From the NCBI RefSeq assembly GCF_007828035.1, contig NZ_VITV01000018.1, positions 21,023 through 85,022 on the forward strand: a DNA stretch of 64,000 nt, read 5' to 3'. Position numbers and translations under genes: made by a program. The notes under the pieces are model-generated. The model saw only the letters and a program-made list of their open reading frames with translations, ran no database searches and was not told where the DNA came from. Of the stretch, positions 32,926-42,234 are shown piece after piece; within the stretch, counting starts at the first letter, position 1, and each line of letters opens with the position of its first letter. The stretch comes from Nitrospirillum amazonense. GTDB lineage: Bacteria; Pseudomonadota; Alphaproteobacteria; Azospirillales; Azospirillaceae.

Positions 32926-34803
32926 ATGTTAAATCGAATTCTGGGCCGGGAACAGGGAGAGCAGCGGGAAGAATTGGCTCGTCTGCGCGCGGAAAACGCC
33001 GCCCTGAAGGCGGAAAACGCCTTGCTGAACCGCCTGTCTGCCCCCGCCCCCCTGTTGGCGTTCGTGCAGGACAACGATCTTCGCTACGTCTGGGCCAAGG
33101 GGCCCGTGGCGGCCTTCGGCCCCGGCGTGCTGGGCCTGACCGACCTGGACATTCGCAACGGCCGCGGCAAGAGCGCGGAGGGTTTCACCACCCTGCACGC
33201 CATCAAGGGCCGAATCCTGGAAACCGGCCGGGGTGAGCGGCACATGTTCCGCCTGGAAATCCCGGGGGAAACGGAAAGCCGGCTGTACGACCTGGTGCTG
33301 GAACCCCACCGCGAGCCAGACGGCAGCATCACCGGCATCATCGGCCTGGGCCTGGACATCACGGTGGAAACGGCGCGGCGTGGCGCCGTGGCCTTGGCCG
33401 AGGCGCAGGCGGTGAAGGCGGAAGCGGAACGGGCAAACCGCGCCAAGTCGCGCTTCCTGGCCGCCGCCAGCCACGATCTGCGCCAGCCCTTCCAGGCCAT
33501 GCGCCTGTTCCTGCATCTGCTGGAAACCCGCCTGACCGACGATCCCCAGCGCGACCTGGCGACCAAGCTGACGGAGTCGCTGGACGCCACCGAGGATCTG
33601 CTGAACGCCCTGGTGCAGATCTCCGCGCTGGAGGCCGCGACCGTCACGCCCACACCCACGCGCTTCGCCCTGTCAACGGTGATGGAACGGCTGGCGGGTG
33701 AGTTCCGGCCGCTGGCCGCCGCCAACGGCGTCAACCTGCGCTACATCCCCACCACCGCCCAGGTCAACAGCGACCCCGTCCTGCTGGACCGCATGGTGCG
33801 CAACCTGATCGTCAACGCCGTGCGCCACACTCGCAAGGGCGGGATCCTCATCGGCTGCCGGCGCCGGGGTCCGACGGTGCAGCTGCAGGTGTGGGACACC
33901 GGCTGTGGCATCCCGGCCGACCAGCTGCCCTTCATCTTTGACGAGTTCTACCGCGGCGAGACCGCCGCCGGCACCCCGACCGCCCAGGCCGGGCAAGCCA
34001 AGCGCGACGCGCAGCACGGCCTGGGCCTGGGGCTGGCCATCGTCAAGAAGACCGCCACCCTGCTGGGCCTGACGGTCACCGTCGTCTCCACCCCCAACCG
34101 GGGATCCGGTTTCACCATCACCCTGCCGCTGGCCGAGACGGTGCGGGTGCCGGCACCCCGCCCGGTCCTGGTGACCGACGTGCGTCCGGCGGCGGCCGCC
34201 CCCGCGACCGAACCGGTCAAGGAGCCCCCACCCGGCCCCACCCCTGGCCCGGCCCAGGAGCCGGAAGTGAAGGAGCCCGGCACCACGGAACCACCGGTGA
34301 AGGAGCCGTCGAAGGACCAGCCGCCCGGCGGCGTGCTGGTGGCCCTGCTGGAGGATGACCCGCTGCAGCTGGCGGCGCTGGAGGCCATGGTGGAGGATTG
34401 GGGCTGCGTCCCCCTGGCGGCGTCCACGCCCGAGGCGCTGTTCGAGGGGTTGGACAAGACGGACGCGACTCCCCGCCTGGTCATTTCCGACAACCGCCTG
34501 CCGGGCAACCGGCGCGGCATGGACGTCATCGCCGAGATCCGCAAGCGCTATGGCGGGGATGTCGGCGGCATGCTGGTGACCGGCGACACCAATCCCCAGC
34601 TGATGGAGCAAGCCACCGCCGCCGGCGTCGTGGTCGTGCACAAGCCCATCGCCCCGCCCCGCCTGCAGCGCCTGGTGGTGGATGCGCTTCAGAACGGCAC
34701 GGGGCAGGACGGCACGGGCGCCAGCCAAGGCCGCGCACCCGCCCCGCCATCCCCCGGGATCAGTCCCGGAAATTCTCGAATTGCAGCGGCTGCTCGATCT
34801 TAA
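32926..34803 (+). CDS. Hybrid histidine kinase with PAS-like sensor and receiver
   Basis: 625 residues, no membrane segment. A short coiled coil (ELARLRAENAALKAENALL) leads into a PAS-like domain (about 40-150). HisKA carries His183 in SHDLRQPFQAM; the ATPase domain has NLIVNAVRH, DTGCGIP and GLGLGLAIV. A linker rich in Pro and Glu with three VKEP units (about 420-465) separates it from a receiver whose phosphoacceptor is Asp522 (ISDNRLPG). No output domain follows, so it likely signals by phosphotransfer. Its last 44 bp overlap the convergent yajQ. Confidence 0.9.
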   Translation: MLNRILGREQGEQREELARLRAENAALKAENALLNRLSAPAPLLAFVQDNDLRYVWAKGPVAAFGPGVLGLTDLDIRNGRGKSAEGFTTLHAIKGRILETGRGERHMFRLEIPGETESRLYDLVLEPHREPDGSITGIIGLGLDITVETARRGAVALAEAQAVKAEAERANRAKSRFLAAASHDLRQPFQAMRLFLHLLETRLTDDPQRDLATKLTESLDATEDLLNALVQISALEAATVTPTPTRFALSTVMERLAGEFRPLAAANGVNLRYIPTTAQVNSDPVLLDRMVRNLIVNAVRHTRKGGILIGCRRRGPTVQLQVWDTGCGIPADQLPFIFDEFYRGETAAGTPTAQAGQAKRDAQHGLGLGLAIVKKTATLLGLTVTVVSTPNRGSGFTITLPLAETVRVPAPRPVLVTDVRPAAAAPATEPVKEPPPGPTPGPAQEPEVKEPGTTEPPVKEPSKDQPPGGVLVALLEDDPLQLAALEAMVEDWGCVPLAASTPEALFEGLDKTDATPRLVISDNRLPGNRRGMDVIAEIRKRYGGDVGGMLVTGDTNPQLMEQATAAGVVVVHKPIAPPRLQRLVVDALQNGTGQDGTGASQGRAPAPPSPGISPGNSRIAAAARS

Positions 34804-35245
34804 GCCCCTTCACCAGGCGGATGGCGTCCTGAAGGTCATCGATCTTCTTGCCGGTGACCCGCAGCTCATCGCCCTGAATGGCCGCCTGGACCTTCATCTT
34901 GCTGTCCTTGATGGCCTTGACGATGGTCTTGGCCAATTCCTTGTCGATGCCCTGCTTCACCTTGACCTCTTGGCGGCGGGCGTCGCCGGCGGCGCGCTGG
35001 TCGTCACCCCAGTCCAGGCAGCCCACGTCCAGCTTGCGCCGGGTCAGGTGCACCTTCAGCATCTCCTGCATCTGGGACAGCTTGGGCGCGTCATCGGCCA
35101 CGATGGTGATGACGTCGTCCTTGTGCTCGATGGTGCACTTGGCGCCCTTAAAGTCGAAGCGCTGGCCCAGTTCCCGCACCACGCCCGCCACGGCGTTGTC
35201 CACCTCGGCTTTGTCGGTCTTGGAAACGATGTCGAAGGACGGCAT
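34760..35245 (-). CDS. YajQ family nucleotide-binding protein
   Basis: A 161-residue YajQ protein with two ferredoxin-like halves. It matches strongly over the full length: MPSFDIVSKTDKAEVDNAV, RFDFKGAKCTIE and LRVTGKKIDDLQDAI. Members bind cyclic di-GMP or nucleic acid and modulate transcription in some species. Start at ATG 35245. Its 3' end overlaps the convergent histidine kinase gene by 44 bp. Confidence 0.95.
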   Translation of the reverse strand: MPSFDIVSKTDKAEVDNAVAGVVRELGQRFDFKGAKCTIEHKDDVITIVADDAPKLSQMQEMLKVHLTRRKLDVGCLDWGDDQRAAGDARRQEVKVKQGIDKELAKTIVKAIKDSKMKVQAAIQGDELRVTGKKIDDLQDAIRLVKGLKIEQPLQFENFRD

Positions 35246-35595
35246 GGCAGTCAGGCTCCCGCGTGAACGATGATGAAACGGCGCCGCACTGGCGGCGCGC
35301 CTTCCCCGGTTCTAGCACGCCCCTTTGACGGGGCACACCCCCGGGGCGGCGGCGGGGGCCATGCGGCGGCCTGGGGCTGGACAGGGCCGTCATCCGGCCG
35401 CAACACCTGCCCATGTTTCTCGAGTCTCCCCCCAAGATTTTGTTGCGATACGGCAAGGCGCGGGTCAAACATACCGCATGCGGAAAGGTCCGGGCTTTCC
35501 GGGCGCGGCGGCATGCATCGCATGGTTGCGTCGCGGATCGGCACCGCACGCCAAACCACGATTCTCACGCAGTTCATTCGGGCGGATTTAGTTTC
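35246..35595. other. Divergent 350-bp region upstream of the amidase
   Basis: No gene is supported here; the in-frame residues before the amidase start look non-coding. It must hold the yajQ promoter (minus) and the amidase promoter (plus). GANTC sites are at 35422-35426 and 35560-35564. A CCGCATGCGG palindrome lies near 35478. No terminator is visible. Confidence 0.5.
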
Positions 35596-36402
35596 ATGGA
35601 TCGCAGGGCCATCCTCCGGCTTGCCGTCGGAATACCGTTCCTGGGCGTCGGCGGCGTTGTCCGCCCGGGACAGGCCGAGCATCTGATCAACATGGCCGCG
35701 CGTCCCACCGCGCTGCGGGCCCCCCGGCTGGTGATGATCGATCCCGGCCACGGCGGCAAGGACCCCGGCGCCATCGGCCACGAAGGCACCTACGAGAAGG
35801 ACGTGACGCTGGACCTGGCCAAGGAACTGGCCCTGCAGCTGCGCAAGACCCAGGGCCTGAACGCCGGCCTGACGCGGGAAGACGATCATTTCCTGGAGCT
35901 GGGGGAGCGGGTGGACGTGGCGCGCGAGGCCAAGGCCGACCTGTTCCTCTCCATCCACGCTGACAGCGCCCCCAACGCCAACGCCCGCGGCCTGTCGGCC
36001 TACACCCTGTCGGAAAAAGCGTCGGACGCTTTTTCCCAGGCGCTGGCCGACAAGGAAAACTACGCCGACCGCCTGGGCCTGGATCTGAAGCACACGAAGC
36101 CGGTGGTGGCCGACATCCTGATGGACCTGGCCACCCGCCGCACCAAGGCGGCGTCGCTGGCGGCGCGCCAGGGCATCGTGCACGGGGCGGGGCGCGACCT
36201 GCGTCTGCTGGAAAACCCCATGCGCTCCGCCAACTTTGTGGTGCTGAAGGCACCGGACATCCCGTCCGTGCTGGTGGAGACCGGATTCCTGTCCAACCGC
36301 CAGGACGAGACGCTGCTGCGCGACCCCGCCCAGCGCAAACGCATCGCCGGCATCCTCGCGCGGGAATTGGCGACGCTGCTTGCCTCCCCTACTTTCGCCT
36401 GA
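35596..36402 (+). CDS. N-acetylmuramoyl-L-alanine amidase (Amidase_3), Tat-type leader
   Basis: A 268-residue murein amidase. Zinc ligands are in MIDPGHGGKDPGA and in LSIHADSAPN, with the catalytic Glu in LVETGFLSN. The leader DRRAILRLAVGIPFLGVGGVV has a twin-arginine pair and a hydrophobic run, so Tat export is likely, as for E. coli AmiA and AmiC. The amidase domain follows directly, without the AMIN domain seen in AmiC. It cleaves stem peptides from glycans at the septum. ATG 35596. Confidence 0.9.
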   Translation: MDRRAILRLAVGIPFLGVGGVVRPGQAEHLINMAARPTALRAPRLVMIDPGHGGKDPGAIGHEGTYEKDVTLDLAKELALQLRKTQGLNAGLTREDDHFLELGERVDVAREAKADLFLSIHADSAPNANARGLSAYTLSEKASDAFSQALADKENYADRLGLDLKHTKPVVADILMDLATRRTKAASLAARQGIVHGAGRDLRLLENPMRSANFVVLKAPDIPSVLVETGFLSNRQDETLLRDPAQRKRIAGILARELATLLASPTFA

Positions 36403-36458
36403 TTTCCGCCATAGCCTGCCGCCGCGATTTTCTGAAAAACAGGGACCAGGGCACGTTC

Positions 36459-37058
36459 ATGACCTCCGCGACCATCATCGGCCGGCGCCGCCCCGTCACC
36501 GGCCCCCTCCTTCTGCTGCTAGCGGGCATGGGCGCGCTTCTGGCCGGATGCCAGTCGCCGGGCCGCGAATCACCGGAGCTGGCGCGCCAGCGGGCGGAAG
36601 CCGCCGCCGAGGCGCCGGCCGTGCCCGATGGCCAGATCGATGAGCAGATTCACCGGCTTTGGAAGGAAAAAAGCCCGGAGATGAACAGCCGCCTGAACAT
36701 CACGGTCGATCGGGGCGAGGTACTGCTGACCGGCAACGCCCGCGACCCTGATATGCGGGTGGATGCGGTGCGCCTGGCCTGGCAAGCCGACGGCGTGCGC
36801 AAAGTTCTGAATGAAATCAAGATCGCGGACGAAAGCAGCCTGTCCGACAGCGCGACCGACGCCTGGATCAGCACCAAGCTGTGGGCGGCCCTGCTGCTGG
36901 ACGGGCAGGTCAGGTCCAGCAACTACAGCATCGAAACCGTCAATCAGGTGGTCTACATCATGGGCGTCGCCCGTAGTGGGGTGGAGCTTGAGGCCGTGCT
37001 GCAGCACGCCCGCGAACTGCCCCGCGTCCGCCAGGTTGTGAACTATGTCCGTCGTTGA
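36459..37058 (+). CDS. BON-domain lipoprotein
   Basis: A 199-residue protein with a lipoprotein leader (LLLLLAGMGALLAGC, lipobox LAGC). Two BON domains follow: LNITVDRGEVLLTGNARDPDMRVDAVRLAWQ and STKLWAALLLDGQVRSSNYSIETVNQVVYIMG are the cores, here noted by their landmarks GEVLLTGN and NQVVYIMG. BON domains bind phospholipid and the family (YraP/DolP-like) maintains outer-membrane integrity near the septum. It is followed by a coupled gene overlapping 14 bp, and preceded by the amidase 56 bp upstream. Confidence 0.88.
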   Translation: MTSATIIGRRRPVTGPLLLLLAGMGALLAGCQSPGRESPELARQRAEAAAEAPAVPDGQIDEQIHRLWKEKSPEMNSRLNITVDRGEVLLTGNARDPDMRVDAVRLAWQADGVRKVLNEIKIADESSLSDSATDAWISTKLWAALLLDGQVRSSNYSIETVNQVVYIMGVARSGVELEAVLQHARELPRVRQVVNYVRR

Positions 37059-38457
37059 GCGTGTTGCCGTGGGTGCTGTTCGTCCCCTGGGTCGTTTCCT
37101 GGCTCTTCCCGTCCTGGCCGTGGCATTGGCCTTGACGCCGGGGGCGCCGGCCGGCGCCCAGCCCATTCCCGGGCTGGCCGGCAACCAGACGCTGCCCGAC
37201 GCCCAGGCCATGGCCAACCGCCAGTTCGTCCAGGCGATGGAAGCGATCAAGAAGGCCGACCAGAGCTATGATTTGCAGGAGCAGACCAAGCTGCTGCTGC
37301 AGGCGGACAAGCTGCTGTCCAACATCCTGGTGCAAAGCCCGGAAAGCCCCCTGGCGGTGCAGCTGTCCACCAATCAGTTCGTGGGCGACTTCGACTACAA
37401 CGACTTCAAGTCGCGCATCCGCAGCCTGGCCTGCAACGACGCCCAGTCCACGGGCTGCTTCCTCTATCGTATCGAGGGGCTGATCCAGCCGGTGGACTAT
37501 CCCATCACCGCCCCGCGCTGGGATTGGCTGTCGCTGGCGGTCGCCCATTACCACCTGGGCGACAAGGAACGCACCAAGCAGATCATCGCCCCCTTCATCG
37601 CCGCCTTCCGCCGCGCCCCGCCGGTGACGGACACCGGCCGGGACCTGTTCCTGGGCCGCGCCCTGTCGCTGACGGGCGAGGTGGACATGGCCCTGGACAT
37701 CACCCGGCGCATCAACGACTGCTCCACCCGCATCTACAACCTGACCGACATCAGCCAGGCGCTGATCTGGAAGGGGGACAAGGGCCAGGCGGGCAAGCTG
37801 GTGGAGGAGGCGGCGGAATACGCCCAGGCCAACAACTGCGCCTGGGAACTGGGCCTGGTGGCCGAGGGCTTCTACAAGGCCGGCAACGAGGCCCGTGCCC
37901 ACACCATGTTCCTGAACACGGTGGAGGAGCAGTTCAGCCGCTTCAAGGATCGCAAGGGCAATTGCTGCGCGCCAGAGCTGGCGGTGGCCGCCGGCGACCT
38001 GGGCGACCCCAACCTGGCGCTTGGCCTGTTGCGCACGGTGCAGCAGGAAAGCCCCTGGACCATCCCCGCCGTGCTGGGTCGCCTGGGTGCCCGGGGCGAG
38101 ATGCAGCTGGCCACCACCTATGCCGAACAGGTGCAGGACACCGACATCAAGGCCGAAACCTTCGTCCAGCTGATGGCCGACGCGCTGAAGACCGGCGACC
38201 GCAAGCAGGCGGAGGCCCTGTCCGGCCGCATCGACAAGCTGCTGTCCGCCGGCACCGACCCCAAGCCCCTGATCCTGGCCCAGCGCGCCCGCGCCGATAA
38301 ACTGCTGTTCAAGGACCAGCGCTGGCGCAACACCTACCTGGCCGGCCTGTCGGCGGCGGAACGCAGCAACAGCGGCGACACCCAGCGCAAGGACATCGCC
38401 GTGCCCATGCTGGCAGCACTGGTGGAGATCGAGACCGGCACGCCCATGCTGCAGTAA
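37045..38457 (+). CDS. Secreted helical-repeat protein of unknown function
   Basis: A 470-residue protein with a Sec signal peptide (FLALPVLAVALALTPGAPAGA, cleaved before QPIPGL). The rest is alpha-helical with TPR-like pairs (for example AVAHYHLGDKERTKQI, ELGLVAEGFYKAGNEARAHTMF). Cys residues at several sites (NDCST, GNCCAP) may form disulphides in the periplasm. I do not recognise a family. Its start overlaps the BON lipoprotein by 14 bp, implying coupling and a shared envelope role. A terminator follows. Confidence 0.72.
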   Translation: MSVVERVAVGAVRPLGRFLALPVLAVALALTPGAPAGAQPIPGLAGNQTLPDAQAMANRQFVQAMEAIKKADQSYDLQEQTKLLLQADKLLSNILVQSPESPLAVQLSTNQFVGDFDYNDFKSRIRSLACNDAQSTGCFLYRIEGLIQPVDYPITAPRWDWLSLAVAHYHLGDKERTKQIIAPFIAAFRRAPPVTDTGRDLFLGRALSLTGEVDMALDITRRINDCSTRIYNLTDISQALIWKGDKGQAGKLVEEAAEYAQANNCAWELGLVAEGFYKAGNEARAHTMFLNTVEEQFSRFKDRKGNCCAPELAVAAGDLGDPNLALGLLRTVQQESPWTIPAVLGRLGARGEMQLATTYAEQVQDTDIKAETFVQLMADALKTGDRKQAEALSGRIDKLLSAGTDPKPLILAQRARADKLLFKDQRWRNTYLAGLSAAERSNSGDTQRKDIAVPMLAALVEIETGTPMLQ

Positions 38458-38460
38458 CGG

Positions 38461-38496
38461 AAAAGCCCCCGGAGCACAGCCCCGGGGGCTTTTCCT
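38461..38496. terminator. Bidirectional intrinsic terminator
   Basis: AAAAGCCCCCGG (38461-38472) pairs with CCGGGGGCTTTT (38482-38493). Both flanks work as U-tracts, so it terminates the BON/helical operon on the plus strand and panE on the minus strand. Confidence 0.9.
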
Positions 38497-38506
38497 TAAG
38501 TCCGCG

Positions 38507-39430
38507 TCACCCGGCCGTCCGCCGCGCCTCATAGGCCCGTAGGTGGGTGGTGGCGAGGGTCAGCAGGGGCAGGTCCAGCCCCAGGTCGCGGCCCCGGCGC
38601 AGCATGTCGCCGACGATGTGCTCACCCTCCGTCGGACCGCCCTTCTCGATGTCGCGCATCATCGAGGCGGAGAGGGTCGAGTCCGGCATGGTCAGGTGAT
38701 GACGGGATTCGGCGTCGCGTTCGGCGCTGGGTGGGTGGCCGGCCGCCGTGGCAACGCGGGTGCATTCGTCCAGCAAGCCGGTGATGAAGGCCAGGCCGTC
38801 CGGCGCCTTCAGGATGGCGCCGATGGGGGCCCGCATCAGCGTGGTGCTGCCCGCCAGCGTCGCCAGGAAATAGAACTTCTCCCACATGTCGTGGACGATG
38901 TCCGGGCTGTTGACCACGGTGATGGGGCACTTGGCATAGGCCTGGGCCAGCGCGTCGGCCAGGGGCGCCTGGACCGATTCGCGGGCGCCGAAGGTCAGGC
39001 GATTGAAGGCGTGCAGGTGGCGGATGGTGCCGTCCGGGTCCATGGTGATGGTCAGGTGGCACAGGCCCCCCATCACCCGCTCCGCCCCGAAGGCGGCGTC
39101 CAGCCGGTCCAGGTGGTTCAAGCCGTTCAGCACCGGCAGGATGCGCGTCTCAGGCCCCACCGCCGGACGGATGGTTTCGATGGCGGCGTCCAGGTCGTAG
39201 GCCTTGCACGACAGCAGCACCAGGTCGAAGGGCTTGCTGACGCGGGTCACCGCCTGCACCGGGCTGATGATGTTGCCCTGGGGGCTGACCACCACCAGGC
39301 CGTTTTCCATCAGCTGGGCATGCCGCTTGGGCCGCACCAGGAAGGTGACGTTCTCCCCCGCCTGCATCAGGTGGCCGCCGTAGAAGCCGCCGGTGGCGCC
39401 CGCGCCCAGGACCAGGACACGCATGGTCAT
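38507..39430 (-). CDS. panE: 2-dehydropantoate 2-reductase (ketopantoate reductase)
   Basis: A 307-residue PanE/ApbA protein. The N-terminal Rossmann fold has the NADPH motif VLGAGATGGFYGG, then SCKAYDLDAAI, and the catalytic-region residues LNGLNHLD and KFYFLATLAGSTTLMRAPIG. It reduces ketopantoate to pantoate in coenzyme A synthesis. Three nearby ATGs exist (39424, 39430, 39439). GAAGGG spaces best to 39430. The very long frame upstream belongs to no protein. Confidence 0.9.
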   Translation of the reverse strand: MTMRVLVLGAGATGGFYGGHLMQAGENVTFLVRPKRHAQLMENGLVVVSPQGNIISPVQAVTRVSKPFDLVLLSCKAYDLDAAIETIRPAVGPETRILPVLNGLNHLDRLDAAFGAERVMGGLCHLTITMDPDGTIRHLHAFNRLTFGARESVQAPLADALAQAYAKCPITVVNSPDIVHDMWEKFYFLATLAGSTTLMRAPIGAILKAPDGLAFITGLLDECTRVATAAGHPPSAERDAESRHHLTMPDSTLSASMMRDIEKGGPTEGEHIVGDMLRRGRDLGLDLPLLTLATTHLRAYEARRTAG

Positions 39431-39468
39431 CGCTATCATCCCTTCTCGTTCCCCGGCCCTCGCCGGGC

Positions 39469-40365
39469 TTAATCCTTTTCCGCCAACCAGCCGGCCGCCC
39501 TCAGGCGAGGCAGGGCGGTGCGGCTGACCGGCACCACTGTTCCGTCGCTGAGGCGCAACTGTGCCGCCTGGCCACGCACCGTCGCCTCCACCACCGCCGC
39601 GCGCGCCACCCAGAAGGAGCGGTGAACCTGCATCCCCAGCCCCTCCCCCAGTTCGGCGATGGCGTCGCGCAGGCGCATCAGCACCAACTCGGACCCACGA
39701 TCGGTGTGGATCCGCAGATAGTGGTCCTCCGCCTCCAGCGCCAGAAGCCGTGCGTCGCAAAGACGCGGGCAGGCGCGGGCCAGAAAGGCCGCCGCCACGT
39801 CGGGGGTTGGTTCCGGCGTCACCGCAGCCGGCAGAGATACCAACAGCTCGGGCCCCGGTGCCGTGGCCGGGGGCGCCAGCGGGTCCCGGCGGCCCAGGAT
39901 GACGGCGAAGACCATGCTGGTCACGATCACCTGCGGCCAGGTGCGCCAGAAATGCAAGGCGCCGAGGGGGACCTTGGCGCACAGGCTGAACAGCAGGATG
40001 ATCCACAGCGTGGCGGGCAGCGAGGCGATCAGCGCCGACAGCGCGCGCCGCTGCCAGGCGGGCCAGGCGGCCGCGATGGGCCAGCGGCGCAAGCCCGCAT
40101 GGGCCGTCCGCGCCATGGCCGCGATGCCCAAGGCCGACGCGCACCAGAAGACCACGCGCGACACGCTGTCCATGGACAGGAACGTGCCGTAGGGGCCGAA
40201 CATCGCCAGCACCAGGGACAGCGCCACGACGCCGCCCCAACTGCGCACCCAGTCGGGCAGATCGAAGGCGACGATGCCGGCAAGGCTGCCCGGCGGCCGC
40301 TTGTCCGCGACCCCGGCGTCCGCCCCCTGCTGCACCCCGCGTTCCGCCGTCAAGACCGGCCTCAT
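39469..40365 (-). CDS. Membrane-bound LytTR transcriptional regulator
   Basis: A 298-residue protein. The N-terminal half has about four membrane helices (GVVALSLVLAMFGPYGTFL, VVFWCASALGIAAM, LIASLPATLWIILLFSL and QVIVTSMVFAVILG). The C-terminal 100 residues form a LytTR DNA-binding domain: LLALEAEDHYLRIHTDRGSELVLMRLRDAIAEL and QVHRSFWVARAAV are its landmarks. It lacks a receiver, so a membrane signal probably controls DNA binding. Located upstream of panE on the same strand, but 38 bp apart. Confidence 0.85.
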   Translation of the reverse strand: MRPVLTAERGVQQGADAGVADKRPPGSLAGIVAFDLPDWVRSWGGVVALSLVLAMFGPYGTFLSMDSVSRVVFWCASALGIAAMARTAHAGLRRWPIAAAWPAWQRRALSALIASLPATLWIILLFSLCAKVPLGALHFWRTWPQVIVTSMVFAVILGRRDPLAPPATAPGPELLVSLPAAVTPEPTPDVAAAFLARACPRLCDARLLALEAEDHYLRIHTDRGSELVLMRLRDAIAELGEGLGMQVHRSFWVARAAVVEATVRGQAAQLRLSDGTVVPVSRTALPRLRAAGWLAEKD

Positions 40366-40524
40366 CCGTTCGCGCTTCGTGAACGGCCTTTACCAGCCAC
40401 TCACGAAATCCGTCAAGCGGACCGCGAAGGGACCGTTGCCGGGGAAGGGCAGCCCGAGTGAAGGCTAGGCCCATCAATCACTTGGAACACGCCGCCCGGC
40501 GCAACATCCTGGAGCCCGCCCGTC

Positions 40525-41034
40525 ATGGAAATCCTCTCCCGCATCATCAGCCACACCCCCACCTGGATCTTCGCGCTGTTCGCTTTCGTGCTGTTCATGG
40601 GGGCCAGGCGCATGCGGACCAGCGTGCAGTCGACGGGACGCGTCTGGCTGATCCCCGGCGTCTTCATCATCTGGGGCCTGTACGGGCTGGTCACCCGGCC
40701 CGGCCCCTTGGGTCCCGTGCTGATGGACTGGGCCGTCGGCGCCGTGGTGGGCCTGGGACTGGCCAGCTTCGCGACCATCCGGGTGGAGGTGGACCGCGAA
40801 CACGGCCTGGTGCGCCAGCCGGGCAGCTGGGTGCCCCTGGTCCGCAACCTCTTCCTATTCGGCGCCCATTACATCCTGAACGTGCTGGCTGCGGTGCGTC
40901 CCGACCTGCACGACGTCGCCATCGCCCTGGACATTGGCGTGTCGGGCTTCAGCGTCGGCTACTTCGCGGGCTGGTCCTGGGGCTTCATCCAGAGCTATCG
41001 CCGGGCCCCGGACGTGGCGCTGGCCGCCACCTGA
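40525..41034 (+). CDS. Small inner-membrane protein of unknown function
   Basis: A 169-residue protein with about four membrane helices: TWIFALFAFVLFMGA, WLIPGVFIIWGLYGLV, VLMDWAVGAVVGLGLAS and LFGAHYILNVLAAV. It starts SRIISHTPTWIF, as seen in an uncharacterised membrane family (I recall DUF6622; not checked). It is divergent from the LytTR gene. No function can be assigned. Confidence 0.7.
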   Translation: MEILSRIISHTPTWIFALFAFVLFMGARRMRTSVQSTGRVWLIPGVFIIWGLYGLVTRPGPLGPVLMDWAVGAVVGLGLASFATIRVEVDREHGLVRQPGSWVPLVRNLFLFGAHYILNVLAAVRPDLHDVAIALDIGVSGFSVGYFAGWSWGFIQSYRRAPDVALAAT

Positions 41035-41068
41035 ACCGACGGTCGAAACGAAAGCGGCGGGTCCAGCC

Positions 41069-42199
41069 TCACCCCACACTCTTCCCTGTGCAGCTGGCGT
41101 AAAGGGTTTCCACCATCTGCCGGCTGACGTTGCGGGTGATGAAGACGATGCGGCTGCGGTGGTCGTCGCTGGGCCAGGCGTCCAGCTGCACCGGGGGGTG
41201 GAACAGGTGCTGGACGCCGTGGATGACGATGGGCTGGTCGCTCTCCACCACGTTCAGCACGCCCTTCACCCGCAGCACGTCGGGGCCGCGCAGGCGAGCC
41301 AGCGTCTCCAGGAAGCCCACCAGCTCATCCCACACCAGGGGCTGGGTGAAGGTCAGGCAGAAGGCGCCGATGGCCTCGTCATGGCGGTTGGGGTCGTGGT
41401 CATGGTCCTCATGCTCGCAATGGCCGTGATCGTGGTCGCAGTCGGCATGGTCATGGCCTTCGTGATCGTGATCATGATCGTGGTGGTCATGATGATGCCC
41501 GTGGTCGTCATAAGCCTCCGCGCGCAGCCAGCGCTGCACGTCCAGGCTCTTGGTCTCCGGATTATAGAGGCCGGCGTCGAACAGCAGCACGGGCAGCGCC
41601 TCGTCCGTCTGGGCGTCCACCACCAAGGCGGCGGGGTTCAGCTCCTTCAACCGGTGCTTCAGATAATCCACCGCCTCAGGTGTCGCGATGTCGGTCTTGG
41701 TCAGCACCAGCCGGTCGGCCACCGCCGCCTGCTTCAGGCTTTCCTCCTGCGCGTCCAGCTGCCCCATGCCGTGGACGGCGTCCACCGTGGTCACCACGCC
41801 GTCCAGGCGGAAGCGGGCCGCCACCAGCGGGTCGGTCATCAGGGTGTGCAGGATGGGCGCCGGGTCGGCTAGGCCGGTGGTCTCGATCACCACGCGGTCG
41901 AACTCCGGCACCTCGTCGCGCAGGCGGCGCAGGTACAGGTCGCGCAGGGTGTCGGCCAAGTCGCTGCGGATGGTGCAGCAAATGCAGCCCGAATCCATCA
42001 GCACGGTGTTCTCGTCCGCCTTGGCCACCAGCAGGTGGTCCAGCCCGACCTCGCCGAACTCATTGATGATGACGGCGGTGCGGGCCATGCGCGGGTCGCG
42101 GATGATGCGGGACAGCAGCGTGGTCTTGCCGCTGCCCAGGAAACCGGTCAGGACGGAGATGGGCAGGCGGGCGGCTGAAACAGCGGTCACGGCAGGCAT
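41069..42199 (-). CDS. CobW-type G3E GTPase, probable zinc chaperone
   Basis: A 376-residue P-loop GTPase. GFLGSGKTTLL is the Walker A, CICCTIRSDL is the metal-binding CxCC, and LTKTDIAT is the NKxD-equivalent. Near the middle is a run of His and Asp (about residues 228-270, repeated HDH and HDHD units), then the CobW C-terminal domain. Such proteins hand zinc to client enzymes under scarcity. It lies immediately downstream of a Fur-family (Zur) gene, on the same strand with 35 bp between, which supports zinc homeostasis. Confidence 0.92.
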   Translation of the reverse strand: MPAVTAVSAARLPISVLTGFLGSGKTTLLSRIIRDPRMARTAVIINEFGEVGLDHLLVAKADENTVLMDSGCICCTIRSDLADTLRDLYLRRLRDEVPEFDRVVIETTGLADPAPILHTLMTDPLVAARFRLDGVVTTVDAVHGMGQLDAQEESLKQAAVADRLVLTKTDIATPEAVDYLKHRLKELNPAALVVDAQTDEALPVLLFDAGLYNPETKSLDVQRWLRAEAYDDHGHHHDHHDHDHDHEGHDHADCDHDHGHCEHEDHDHDPNRHDEAIGAFCLTFTQPLVWDELVGFLETLARLRGPDVLRVKGVLNVVESDQPIVIHGVQHLFHPPVQLDAWPSDDHRSRIVFITRNVSRQMVETLYASCTGKSVG

Positions 42200-42234
42200 T
42201 CCTTGAAGGTCATCGTTGGATCAGGCGGCCGTGG

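Noticed and set aside
39431..40477. Extension of the panE frame upstream by about 350 codons
   Set aside because: It overlaps the LytTR gene in another frame and PanE has a complete Rossmann start at 39430.
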